From Hexactinellida sp. DTS-2022 (taxonomy: Eukaryota; Porifera; Hexactinellida), in contig JAPNXP010000002.1 in assembly GCA_028753945.1 (NCBI GenBank), positions 12,276,001 to 12,340,000 on the forward strand: DNA of 64,000 nucleotides, read 5' to 3'. Both the position numbers and the translations under genes were made by a program. Below the pieces are notes generated by a model. The model was given only the letters and a program-made list of their open reading frames with translations, was not told the origin of the DNA and searched no databases. Shown here in pieces: positions 54,369 to 64,000 of this stretch (positions within the stretch are counted from its first letter, which is position 1; the number at the start of each line of letters is the position of its first letter).

Positions 54369-55167
54369 CATGACCTACTATATTATACGGCTAGATAAGT
54401 CAAGTATTTGCCATTTTATTTCCTGGCCAGTGTTTACTTTCTAATTGCTCGTAAAATAAATTACCTAACATCATGGAATAAACTAAACTTAGGTTTTCAA
54501 ATACGCTGGAAATATCTAAAATACTTTTGAGAATGATTTCTCATCGGATTTAACCACAATGACGTAATCAAATATACATACCCATATATGGTAATTAATA
54601 CTAATTATGAAGTAGAGATTTGAGTGGAGATTGAAGTAGAGATTCAGTGAACATTAGCTAAATAAGTCACAATAAGGGTCATTAAACTGACTGGGCAACA
54701 TTTACGTCGTCAAACAGCACTTTTAAGACTTAGATTAAAATCTAACTATACATTTAAAAAAAATACAAAACATATGGTTTGATAACAATAGTATAATTAT
54801 TGCCGTTGAAAAGAATTTGAGTGAAATGAATGACATAATTTGTTACTGTAGTTAGTTTTTTTACAAGAAAAATGCTTTAGGATAAAAACGGCAAAGTTAG
54901 ATTCTCAAATTAACCAAAAAATTAACATTTATTTAACATCATTGCCATATATGGGAATGTATATTTGATTACGTCATTGTGGTTAAATCCGATGAGAAAT
55001 CATTCTCAAAAGTATTTTAGATGTTTCCAGCGTATTTGAAAACCTAAGTTCAGTTTATTCCATGACAATAGGTAATTTATTTTACGAGCAATTAGAAAGT
55101 AAACACTGGCCTGGAAATAAAATGGCAAATACTTGACTTGTCTAGCCGTATTATATAGTAGGCCATG
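54369..55167. mobile_element. P-type MITE, 799 bp, with 7-bp duplication GTCGAGA
   Basis: Begins CATGACCTACTATATTATAC and ends in TATATAGTAGGCCATG; arms of about 230 bp enclose an AT-rich loop. The flanks GTCGAGA (54362-54368 and 55168-55174) are identical. CA...TG ends, the CCTACTATA subterminal word and a 7-bp duplication match the autonomous P elements here, which probably mobilised it. Relatives: 40519-40765 and an end at 3806-3832. Confidence 0.9.
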
Positions 55168-55205
55168 GTCGAGATAATAGCAAACTTAAAAAATTCAGTA
55201 CATAA
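55168..55205 (+). pseudogene. P3 transposase, last codons
   Basis: After the MITE the frame reads NSKLKKFST and TAA (55203-55205). P1 ends in the same way with KLKKFSH and a stop. Confidence 0.8.
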
Positions 55206-55971
55206 TTTTTATAATCTTATAGATATTTTCCTCACATGCCGATATACCAGTGCCCATCTACTACCATCATTTACTGTATTCTCTACATTACTATCGTTTA
55301 GCCAGGTCACGAGCAGCTCCACTAACACCTACAATCAAGCCGCTCATTCAGGACACATCGTAACCACATTCTCGTCCCCTGTCGTCATAGATGTACTACT
55401 GCCTAACTGCTCTTCTAGTAACTCAGATCACTATTCTATTAATTTACCTTCATACTGTGTATTATCTTGATTGTTGCTATACTTATTTTATGTTATGATT
55501 CGTATATTTATATATATAAAATACGTTAAATAAATAAAATATCCTTACAATTCGTAATTTTCTTAGAAGGGTGGTGGATTATCAATTATTTCCCTTCACA
55601 TTGATAGTCTACATTAATTTAGAGCTGTATTGGGATTTAGATCTAAAACCAAAGTAACTGACCTAACCAATCCCTGGTCCAAGTCAATCAATCAGCGCCG
55701 GGCACCTCCAGCTCCCATATATTTAAAAATGAGTAGCGCATGCGCTGCATTTCAAGTGACGCATGCGGATCTCGCGATTTTCAGCTGATTGATCATTGTA
55801 TAGTTAAAATGAGATAGGCTTGCAATTTTCACCCTATATTAATACCACATTCTTGATCTCTAGTATTGAACTTGACTGGAAAAAGTAAGACCTTAAATTG
55901 AACTTAATTAACATATATTCCTGAATGTTTCGTTTGTTCATTTCCTTTCTATACCCTTGATTAGAATAGAT

Positions 55972-56974
55972 ATGCCTAAGATACCTAAGATGACAAAGGC
56001 CAATGCTCTAATTGTATTGACGAATACTTTGAAACAGTTTCGTTCTGTTACTGGAGAATATGCAGGAGCTGTATTTTCATGGCATGGCAGGCTTGGTTCT
56101 TTGGGTCCCGAAAATTTTCAAAAGTTCATTAAGGAGAACAACGATGAGGTTTCGCGAACTTTGCTGACAAGCAGGATAGTTGAATCAGCTAGTTCAAAAC
56201 CTGCCCGTGACCATGAACTTCTCAAGCTCTTAGATGGAAATATCTATAGCTACAATGTCCAGACACTGAGAAAGCTTGTTTCAGCAATCACGAAAGAGTC
56301 AACTGGTAAGTCCAAGTTATATTACAGATTTTAAGGCTATTTGATTTGACAGAATCTTGCATTTAGGGAAAGATATGTTTTTTTGGAATGATCCCGCTCT
56401 TAAACCGCTTTTTTGGCCCAAACGTGTCCCCTTCGAAAACATAAAAAGGGCAACTAAGATTAATCTGCTTAGGATATTGCAGTCCTATAAGGAATTTACT
56501 ATGAAAGAGCAAGTATCAATTAGCCCCCGATCTCGATCTCCTAAATCTCCAAGCTCTTCTGAAGTATCGCGAAATACCGACTACCGAGACCGATCTCCTC
56601 TCGCTACCACTACAAAAACTACAGAATTATTACACCAAGAATCTGATGTTGATACGAGTAGTGATTCCTTCTTACAAATTTTTCGGCAACCCGAATTCAC
56701 TTCAGATGAACTTAGTCCAGTTCCTCAATCACCTACTCCTAAATCCAGTCTGGTCTCACTACTCAACATCAAGCCATTGGATCCTATTCATATATTTACA
56801 CCTTCTATTTCTTCAAATGTAAAACGCTTATCTATCTCAGAATTGTCAAATCGGAATACTTTTCCAACAGACACAACCATTAACGCATTTTGTGTGAGTT
56901 TAATAAATACTAGCCCTTCGCCTCGGTTAAAAAACCAGCATACTTGTTCACCTATAATACCCGTTGGAAGCTAG
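55972..56974 (+). CDS. Spliced 313-aa protein of the putative transposon
   Basis: Exon 1 runs from the ATG at 55972 to 56305, the intron from 56306 to 56366 (GTAAGT...TTTAG, 61 bp), and exon 2 to the stop at 56974. The spliced frame joins KESTG to KDMFFWNDPALKPLFWPKRV. I started at this ATG because the longer frame upstream opens only at a TTG. The N-terminal half is predicted helical and ends in a conserved-looking WNDP...WPKRVPFENIKR segment with basic residues. The C-terminal half is Ser/Pro-rich and low-complexity (SPRSRSPKSPSSSEV). I recognise the W-x-x-P segment only as something common beside cysteine-cluster transposon genes. It may be an accessory DNA-binding protein; function unknown. 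The intact frame suggests recent activity or selection. Confidence 0.6.
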
Positions 56975-57380
56975 CCCACTTCGTTCATTTTGAAATTTCA
57001 TTAATTTGTTCACCTATTTTTGTAAACAACAACAATAAATATTCATAATAGAAATTATTAATGCAAAATTCGAAATCAGCATACTTGTTTACATAGTTTT
57101 CAGCTGAATATTCACCCCGATTTTCGTATACTGGAATCCTGAAGAAGATAGATGTCAAAAATAGAATGTGTAAATTTAGCTAGATTTGGGGAAAACGTCC
57201 AGTTTAATTTAAAACAAACTCAAGCTAACTCTAAGAATCTACAATTCAATATTAAAAAACGAATCTACCCACCTATGCTATCTCAGTGTGAATAGTTCCC
57301 AAAGTACTTGTGTATTTTGTAATTTTTAATAAGTATATAAAAATCTAATTATTATAACTACGAAATTAACAAATTTGAAC

Positions 57381-57596
57381 TTACTTATAGCTTGTTGTAA
57401 AAGTTGGGAAATAGTTGAAATAGTTGTTGCTTTCTGGAAAAAATTCAACTAATCTTCTTGATGTTTTGCTAAATAGACTTTCAATTTGTGCCAAGATGCT
57501 TTGCAATAGCGTGGACACTGTCGGGTGTAAAGTGACGAGACCTGTTTTATCTTTTGTAGGTTGGATAGAATTGAATAATATATCCAACGTAGACAT
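57381..57596 (-). CDS. Possible further exon or C-terminal piece of the minus-strand gene
   Basis: Frame MSTLDILFNSIQPTKDKTGL to a stop after SYK, with a good GTAAGT donor pattern near its end (57383). It lies 18 bp downstream of the stop of the conserved exon at 57614. No domain recognised. Confidence 0.35.
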   Translation of the reverse strand: MSTLDILFNSIQPTKDKTGLVTLHPTVSTLLQSILAQIESLFSKTSRRLVEFFPESNNYFNYFPTFTTSYK

Positions 57597-57613
57597 TTTT
57601 TGGTAAATTGAAA

Positions 57614-58181
57614 CTAAGGATCTTCACTAACTGATTTTCCATGGGCAATGAGAGCTATGTCTTTTCGCTCATTCGGTCCCAGTATAGATAATTGGAATAC
57701 TCCGGAAATAGGATCTGTATGACAGAGGAGTTCTATCGCTTTCTTAACATTTCTATGATCTCCACTTATAGTCACCAAATTTTCAGTCCTACTGGAACTA
57801 AATAAAATATAGTTGGCCATTTGTTGGTTAAGAGAATTCAATAGGTCATTGAAAATATCTTTTGCCAAGCCTTCAGAACAATATTTAAGGAGCTGTTTTC
57901 TAATAGAAGTGTCCGGAATAAATACACGATCGGAAAAAGGGATCATGGGGTAGTGCTGATCCTGGTCGAAATTTGCAGCCACTTCTGGAACCGCTTTCAT
58001 TGTTCCCATCGCTATGCCATCTAAAATTATCACTTCTGGTTGATCTTTACACTTGGGACATGTGTAGTGCGAGGTATAATCTATGTCAACCATTCTCAGA
58101 TATGCATTCCATGCTTGATAGAATATGTGATAATGGAATGTATTAGTTCTACCCATTCTGATGAGCTTCCTGTTCTTTGCA
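57614..58181 (-). CDS. Conserved exon with a CPKC cysteine motif and DGIAMG
   Basis: A TTTAG acceptor at 58182-58186 precedes AKNRKLIRMGRTNTFHYHIF and YQAWNAYLRMVDIDYTSHYT. The motif CPKCKDQPEVIILDGIAMG joins a zinc-type cysteine pair to an Asp-Gly segment. About 110 residues of helical sequence follow (LNQQMANYILF, RNVKKAIELLCHT), then a stop. I associate the W-x-FL-x-IDY and CP-C-x-P-x-V-DG pattern with proteins related to vertebrate HMGXB3 and with transposon genes, where the Asp may belong to a catalytic site. The family name is tentative. It is likely one exon of the gene that starts at 60936. Confidence 0.55.
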
Positions 58182-58589
58182 CTAAATAATAAAAATCAAA
58201 TAGATCGTGTTTAACTCAAGTACATAAGTGAATTCACTAAACATACCTCAAGTATCCATACAGAGTATTTCGTGACATAGTCATCAACTCACTTTAGTCG
58301 TATAACAAGCTGTAATGAACGAAGTATCTGTTGTTGATGTTTAATAGTAAACTGCTATGTCCTTCGAATACTGCCAGGCAATTGCAAGGGCCATTGCATA
58401 TTGCTGTAAACTAGATAAATAATCACATTATTCACTAATGAATCAATGAGTTACGAAGTAAAAAGTTGTTAATTATAAAGTACATTTTCTGATGCGAAAT
58501 TAGCTCTGAAAAAAATCACACCTAAATAGATGTGAGAAGCACACGAAACTTTCCCATATAAACGGGTACAACTAATTACCTTATTATTA

Positions 58590-59255
58590 TAAACAAGCTG
58601 CTCGTCCGCGCTACGCGCGTTCGTACAACTTGCAATCGGGCCTGCGGCCCTCGCTTGTATTCATGGCAAATATATTTTCAAATGTTATACCAGTTGTATT
58701 TAAATACAGTTGAAACCGGATATTTTCAACCCCGGATATTTTTAACAATCGGATATATTTTACACCTTTTCTTGTAAATAATTAATTATTGTTGTTGTTG
58801 TAAAATCGGGTATTTCTAACAATCGGATATTTTTAACAAATCTCCGTTAAAAGAATGTGTTAAAAATATCCGGTTTCAACTGTACTGTGGAATGTAACGG
58901 AAATTTAACGAAAATTATACATCCCTTTCCTTACGTCAATTTTTTTCCATTTTGGAATAAAAACTACGGTCTGTGACATTCGTTATCCTTCTCCTCCCTC
59001 GAAAGAGATACTTAAATTTCGAAAGCCTCGTACGCAGGTTATATTATGGGAAATCTTTTAGGAATTATAATAGCTTGCCGCTAGCCGATGTACAAATGAC
59101 CGTTGTATAGAGTACCCTTTAGCAGATTCTACTATACAGTATGTAGGTAGCAGATCCCAACCTTATTGAGCTGTGGCCCCTAAGCAGTATATTAAGCTGA
59201 TCGACCGCACTACGCTACGCACGTTCTCACTCGATCCTTCGGTCCTTGCGTGTAT
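58590..59255. repeat. Two diverged GC-rich motif copies and a MITE inside the minus-strand gene
   Basis: At 58598-58665, AAGCTGCTCGTCCGCGCTAC and GGGCCTGCGGCCCTCGC; at 59180-59250, AAGCTGATCGACCGCACTAC and ATCCTTCGGTCCTTGCG. The two are related and look like short hairpin-rich insertions in an AT-rich intron. A MITE (58707-58882) lies between them. Confidence 0.45.
58707..58882. mobile_element. Pogo-type MITE with CAGTTGAAACCGGATATTTT ends
   Basis: Inverted ends CAGTTGAAACCGGATATTTT and its complement, with TA on both sides (58705-58706, 58883-58884). Internal repeats of CGGATATTTTTAACAA. It is 176 bp and non-coding. Confidence 0.9.
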
Positions 59256-59954
59256 TTACAACAATTTTGATTCCTTAATTGGATTAGACAAATTTGTTAC
59301 TTCAGAAAGAAAGTAAACAGCTCAAACTTTTAGACTAAATCATAATAATATATGCTCATGATTCTCATGCTAAAAAAGTCATTGATACGAAAATTATTCT
59401 TAACTTGATACGATTGATACGAAAATTATTCTTTTTTCGGGTTTATGAGTAGCAAATCTGAAATCAAATTGATTAATTAATCAAAAGTTTGGAAATGAAG
59501 ATTTTATAAGGTGGAATGAGAGGTTTTAGTTTAACTTTTACTAAATAGACTATTTATGCGATTAATGGGACTATTAAAGTAATAACTTATAGGGTGAAGT
59601 TTATTAGTAAATGTATTGACCCAGAATTATTTGTGTTTATTTTTTCAGCCAATTAGATTGCAGTCTCAGTTGGGCTTTCTATGAGCATACTTAACAGCTG
59701 ATAGTTTTGTCACCTTCAGGGAAGGGAAGATGTGAATATTTTTCTTAGATATAAGAACTTGTTTCTAGATACAGTATTCCCTATCCCCCTGCCAAATTTC
59801 AAGTCTGTAGCTCTTACCAGTTCCTCAATCAATTCTGAACAAACAAAAAAAAAAAAAAAAATCATTGTGATTTAATATATAAGATAAATATATGTACCTT
59901 TGTGTTCTTTTAATTCATTGACATCATTTTCCATATACGGTAGATAATTATTCC

Positions 59955-60095
59955 GACCTTTTCCAATTTTAGTTGCTCTTCTTCATTGAATTTGTAACCA
60001 TAGTCACAATAATTCTTTTCAGGATAGATATTTACAGGCAAGTTGATGCCATGTCGAAGTTGGTTGTTGTAAATTGATATTTGGTTCTCATCTAG
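59955..60095 (-). CDS. Exon fragment of the minus-strand gene
   Basis: Minus-strand reading DENQISIYNNQLRHGINLPV then YPEKNYCDYGYKFNEEEQLK. The C-x-Y-G-x-x-F pattern fits a finger next to the cysteine-rich exon at 60210-60470. Splice sites not settled. Confidence 0.4.
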
Positions 60096-60209
60096 ATTGA
60101 ATGGTATTGGAATGGTTGATGTAGTTTTGTATTCAATTTTATTCTGGTTTTTGATTGGTGTATCAGATCCAATTTTATCGAGAATAATATGGAGTCTGAA
60201 GGATGCTTA

Positions 60210-60470
60210 CATTTTGACAAGAGCTACAAAACCAACGGTCATTATTCAATTGGAAATTGTGAAAAGTACCATCTGCCAACAAAAATATATTCTTAGCATT
60301 AGGAAGATAATAAATTATGTTTTCCAGGTTGTTTCCGTCACAAACTTGCAAGGAATCATTTCTTGAACACAGTTCAAATGCTTGATAGTGAAGACAAGTT
60401 CCACTAGAACAATGGGTGCATATATGGGCGTTTTTTTTTCAATTAAGATTCTCCTCTTGTTTAGTACAAC
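60210..60470 (-). CDS. Cysteine-rich exon of the minus-strand gene (SWIM-like?)
   Basis: Minus-strand reading after a TTTATAG acceptor near 60477: an in-frame TGA, then HICTHCSSGTCLHYQAFELC, SLQVCDGNNL, IFLLADGTFHNFQLN and RWFCSSCQN, with a GTAAGC donor near 60210. The C-x-C-S-x-GTC-x-H-Y core resembles SWIM or similar cysteine clusters seen beside transposases. The stop codon suggests decay or a wrong exon start. Confidence 0.45.
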
Positions 60471-60761
60471 GGTTCCTATAAATGAAGAATTGTTGTTATT
60501 ATTATTAAGGTATAATGACTTGAGTAGAGAAATTTTGCATCAAAAATTGAAATGCCATTTTATTTACCTTGTTGAGTGATCAAAATCAGCAATTACCACA
60601 TATTTACTATCCTCTAACTGATATACACGAGACTTCAATATCAACAGTCTGACATATTGATCAATTGTAGGTATTTCATTAATTTATAATTCTGAGAAGC
60701 ACTGACCTACGGGAAAACGTCATATAAAAATAACAAATATCCTTAATTAGTAAATTATTAC

Positions 60762-60936
60762 CTGAGCCTGACCAAGTTGATATATCTGATTCTAACAGTT
60801 TAAATTGCTCACCTTCTGATAGACATACTTTGTCGATGTCAAATGTCAGGAAGCTGGTATCTTCTTTATCAGATATTTTTCGTTTTTTTGGGAACATATT
60901 AACCGACTCCGTTGAAGAAGTTAGTTTTTCTGCCAT
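60762..60936 (-). CDS. First exon of the minus-strand gene
   Basis: ATG at 60936 opens MAEKLTSSTESVNMFPKKRK, then a short basic, nuclear-type segment and LTFDIDKVCLSEGEQFKLLE, to a CAG/GTAATA donor at 60762. A second exon with IPTIDQYVRLLILKSRVYQL and VVIADFDHST (about 60555-60680) follows, but its acceptor does not join cleanly. Confidence 0.45.
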
Positions 60937-61345
60937 TTCCTCAGATATAATGATATATTATAATTTATAACTAATGGATATCTCTTTAATTTAGAGCATA
61001 TATGCGTAAATTAATTAACTACTTGCATTCCAAAGGTAACTTATCAAAATCTGGTGAGCAAGCTTCACTAAATAACATTCCAATCAACGTATTGGTTAAC
61101 TATGTTTAATTATTAGGAAATACACTTAGATATAATATGGCTTATCTCATAGCATTACTAGGTAGTAATAGTATTACTATGTAGCTATAGCATTACTAGT
61201 ATGTAGTTATAGCAGCGCATGGGATATTATTGAAATGGAGCGCATATTCCACTTGAAATGCAGTGCATGTGCCACCGCATCTGTCACTTGAAATGCAGCG
61301 CATGCGCTACTCATTTTTAAATAGCTCCCTCCAGTGCCTCCACAT

Positions 61346-61562
61346 CCTTCGACCAGGATTGAATTTTTATTGTAAGATATCCATAGTTCCTAAGCGGAGG
61401 AGACCACCCACTAAGATATCAATAGCCGTAGTTAGTATTTATTTGTTATTTTTCTATTAGGTCATTGTAGGAATTTCTTAATTCTCTTATTCTTCAGCAT
61501 AGCAATAAACTTCTTTAGTCACTTGCGTTCCCGGCTCACCACATAATAAGAGAATTAATCTC
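61346..61562. other. Leader of the gypsy element, possible 5' LTR end
   Basis: About 215 bp before the gag ATG, with an AATAAA near 61503 and CACTTGCGTTCCCGGCTCAC near 61522. An LTR boundary or primer-binding site cannot be fixed because the 3' LTR is outside the window. Confidence 0.3.
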
Positions 61563-62330
61563 ATGGCAACTAACTACCCAGTAATTCCCCCTATTGGGAA
61601 TACGGAGCGCATCTCAGACTGGCGCATATTATTCGAAGCCAGTACGGAACAGATCAGGGCTCAAGAGGAAGGAGAGAAGCGAGTCATTCAAATGCTCCCC
61701 GCTTACATTAACCGATCATTCGCAGACCGCGAGTGCGTGCGAGAAATTACGAAAACGGCTCAAACCGCGGTTGAGGGACTAGATGCACTGGCTGCTACGC
61801 TTGACCCACCCACGGACCAGTATAGCCACGACAAGCCCTGTGCAGGCTTACATGGCAGCCCGGGGAGTCTATCGACTGCTTTTTATTTAAAGTGAAACGT
61901 TTGGCCGCCGAATCAGGCGTAGACTTCAAGTTCGCAGCCTCGCTAGTGGCTTCCCAGCTTCCACGTGATGTAGAGGGCAAAATCAAGGCAACTGTAGTAA
62001 GCGCCGATGGTGACCTGGATAGCGCCGCAAGTCGTAAGCTGCTTATTGATATAAAGCGTGAGCTAAACGACCGTGGGTATGCACTTGACAAGGGTAACAT
62101 CGACCTAGAACGGATCGTTAAGGTCGCGGTAGTATCAGAGCCGGTCAGAGCTGATACGAGTTCCTGAACCAGCGGGTGACTCACGAGCACCAGATGCACC
62201 GGATGGACTAGCCACTCACGAGCAGTCAGTAGCCTATACCCAACACCAAAGAAATTGGAAAAGAGGGACAAGCAAAGCACAACCTCAGCACCGCCAGTCT
62301 GGATGTTACGTCTGTGGTGAAGATCATTCA
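61563..62330 (+). pseudogene. Ty3/gypsy gag, frameshifted
   Basis: MATNYPVIPPIGNTERISDW opens a capsid-like reading with DWRILFEAS and ALAATLDPP. The frame shifts near 61890 to FKFAASLVASQLPRDVEGK, and near 62160 to a Pro/Gln-rich tail that ends in a first zinc knuckle, CYVCGEDH. That knuckle is completed only in the next frame. Gag would package retroelement RNA into cytoplasmic particles. At least two shifts break it. GC content is clearly above the surroundings. Confidence 0.8.
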
Positions 62331-64000
62331 TGCGCTTCTGCCCACAGAAATGCTGCCCAGTGTGTGGTACCCGTGGACACTCTCTTAGCAACTGCCCCCG
62401 GAAGAAGCGCGGGCCGAAACAAAGAATCATGCAAGTAAAAAACCGTACACTCGGCTCAGAGCTGTTCGTCATACTCACTGTGAAACTAGACAACGCAGCA
62501 TTAGAGATGGTACTGGACTCCGGAGCGGGACCCTCGGTGATCGACCTGGGAACTGTACGATACCTTGGGCTGGAACGAGAGATAAATCTCCGCGCAGGGA
62601 TGGTGTACGGCGTCGGCCAAAATCCGGTACACCTTATCGGGAACATCACCTTGGACGTCGACATCGGTGACAACCAGATTGCCCGGCATTCATTCGGAGT
62701 ACTGGCAGATACCAACAAAACTCGAATATTGGGGCGGGACCTGCTTAGAAAATTTGGTCCCACAGAATTCGACTGGGACAGTCACCGCGTGCGCCTGGGA
62801 TCCGTGTGGAAAGATACCCGTGCAATCCTCCAGGGAGGCGATGCAATATCGCGTTCTGCCGTCGCTGCACTTGAAACCGAAACCAATAAGCAAGTACACA
62901 TTTCAAGTGGTTCCGCAATAGAAGGGGAACAACCCAAAATTTCGATCAACCCGGAATTACCAGAGCGAATCAGAAGGGAACTGGGTTCCTTAGTTTACGA
63001 GTTCTCCGAAGTATTTGCTCACAACCCTAAGTCACCAAACGTCACTCCTTTCGCTAAACACGCGATCCTAACAGGGGACAACCTGCCTGTTAAGAACAAG
63101 CAACGGCGCGTCTCCCCATCCACCCAGACGATGATAGACGATCAGATTACAGAGATGTTGCACAACGGGATCTGCAGTCCATCCAACTCACCGTGGAGCA
63201 GCCCGGTCATACTCATCACTAAGAAAGACGGGGGTACCCGATTTGTGGTAGACTACCGGGGACTCAACGACCTAACAAGGAAGGATGCATACCTAATGCC
63301 GAACCCGCGCGATATACTGGATACCCTCCTTGGAAATAACTATTTCTCTTCCCTCGACTGCGCAAGCGCATATTGGGCTGTAGGCATCGAAGCGGAGGAC
63401 CAACCGAAGACAGCCTTCTCTACCCCGCGGGGGCACTTCGAAATGACTCGAATGGCCTTTGGGCTATGTAACAGCCAGGCAACTAATCAACGGCTTATGG
63501 ATCAGACTCTGCACGGCGTAAGGCACTCCCACTCATACGTAGACGATGTCTTAATCCACTCTCCAAGTTTCGGCTACATATCAGCGATATCCGTGAGGCT
63601 CTTATGCGTATCCGCAGTGCGCGGATACAGCGACGCGCCGACAAATGCCGACTCGGATATCAACAGATCGAATTCGTCGGGCACTTGATTACTCCCAGCG
63701 GCCATAAACAACTCGCTAGCAACGTAGAGAAATAGTAGCTTATGAACCCCCTAAGGACAAGCTAGAACTACAGCGCTTCCTGGGCCTCGTAAATTTCTAC
63801 CGGGATTATAGATAGATAATATATAGATATATGATATCCCTAACATGGCCACCATTGCCGAGCCCTTGTACGCACTGACTCGGAAAGGCGTCACATACTC
63901 CTGGAACCCAGCATGCTACGAGGCTTTCAACACTCTAACCCAAACGTTAACTCGGGACCCCGTATTAATCTCTCATCCCGACTGGGACAGCCCGTTCTAT
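62330..64000 (+). pseudogene. Ty3/gypsy pol: zinc knuckle, protease, reverse transcriptase, RNase H start
   Basis: A 452-codon frame (62330-63688) starts within the zinc-knuckle region (CPVCGTRGHSLSNCP). The aspartic protease follows with VLDSGAGPSVIDL near 62513, ending ILGRDLLRKFG. The reverse transcriptase runs from about 63080: SPWSSPVILITKKDGG, FVVDYRGLND, SSLDCASAYWAV with the first catalytic Asp, and SYVDDVLIHSP with the YVDD pair near 63537. A shift near 63570 moves to IREALMRI and FVGHLITPSGH. Two stops near 63735, a small AT insert near 63808-63835, and then EPLYALTRKGVTYSWN and PVLISHPDWDSPFY open the RNase H region at the window edge. It is a recent but decayed copy. Confidence 0.88.

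Larger units (their letters stand above)
50314..55700 (+). mobile_element. P-superfamily transposon (P3) with three insertions
   Basis: The left end reads AATAGCATTCTATACATAAG, very close to the P2 end, and continues to GGACCAGGGATTTGTTAGG. The matching right segment ends near 55700 (CCTAACCAATCCCTGGTCC and TCAATCAGCGCC); the last ~25 bp of the right end seem replaced by another sequence. Inside is a THAP transposase gene on the plus strand, cut by a hAT-type MITE and a P-type MITE. It directly abuts the Merlin remnant on its left. Confidence 0.82.
55700..61345. mobile_element. Putative two-gene DNA transposon with inverted ends (KDZ-like?)
   Basis: The sequence TTTAAAAATGAGTAGCGCAT followed by GCGCTGCATTTCAAGTGAC at 55727-55765 is found inverted at 61282-61320, with GGCACC and GGGAGC-like outer flanks near 55700 and 61340. 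At the right end the ACTTGAAATGCAG..GCAT motif is repeated about three times. Between the ends lie a spliced plus-strand gene and a multi-exon minus-strand gene rich in Cys motifs. No target duplication was identified. The gene pair reminds me of transposon families with cysteine clusters (KDZ superfamily, vertebrate HMGXB3-like domain); this is recollection and not proof. Confidence 0.5.

Noticed and set aside
61795-62763. 322-codon minus-strand frame
   Set aside because: It lies antisense to gypsy gag and protease; its length comes from the higher GC content and the coding strand is clear from the protease and knuckle motifs.

Overview
The window looks like a gene-poor, AT-rich stretch of an invertebrate animal genome. 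The signs are intron-containing reading frames, DNA transposons of several animal superfamilies (P/THAP, Mutator-like, Merlin, hAT, Tc1/mariner-pogo, Helitron), Ty3/gypsy retroelements and one conserved animal-type TAF2 gene. I cannot name the species. No bacterial, plasmid, CRISPR, rRNA or tRNA feature was seen.

The one convincing host gene is TAF2, a TFIID subunit, at 35884-38967 on the minus strand as a single 1027-codon exon. Almost everything else is mobile DNA, much of it nested.

Layout. 1-822: 3' part of a broken P-element (THAP9-like) transposase, cut by an almost perfect 1.8-kb palindrome (823-2609). 3840-5530: Ty3/gypsy integrase remnant. 5.5-8.5 kb: AT-rich, with one pogo-type MITE. 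8.6-22.2 kb: a head-to-head array of long units, each carrying a ~117-bp hairpin, with arrays of a ~65-bp palindromic repeat near both outer ends in mirrored orientation. A 2.5-kb P element (13920-16468) and a MITE (13690-13884) are inserted in it, and empty-site copies of the array prove both insertions. 22.4-34.1 kb: a palindrome followed by a nest: a MITE split by a 9.1-kb P element, itself split by a Mutator-like element whose intact 530-aa transposase ends in a RING finger, and by a 3.2-kb element with ~1-kb inverted repeats and a small captured domain. 35.9-39.0 kb: TAF2, with two hAT-type MITEs just beyond its 3' end. 39.3-43.9 kb: an inverted-repeat-bounded segment, then a stray array unit split by a non-autonomous Helitron, which is split by a 1.1-kb hAT-type element holding another hAT-like MITE. 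44.0-45.3 kb: two Mutator-like remnants. 46-49.4 kb: AT-rich with hAT fragments. 49.6-55.7 kb: Merlin transposase remnant, then a third P element interrupted by nested hAT MITEs and a P-type MITE. 55.7-61.35 kb: a segment with inverted ends and two divergent spliced genes of a cysteine-rich, transposon-associated type. 61.56-64.0 kb: gag, protease and reverse transcriptase of a GC-richer Ty3/gypsy element running off the window.

The elements can be ordered in time by who interrupts whom. The P elements and the P-type MITE have CA...TG ends and 7-bp target duplications, and two P elements share a motif exactly 44 bp from their ends, a candidate transposase-binding site. Target duplications, frames and inverted repeats were read by eye; family names rest on motif recognition without database searches.
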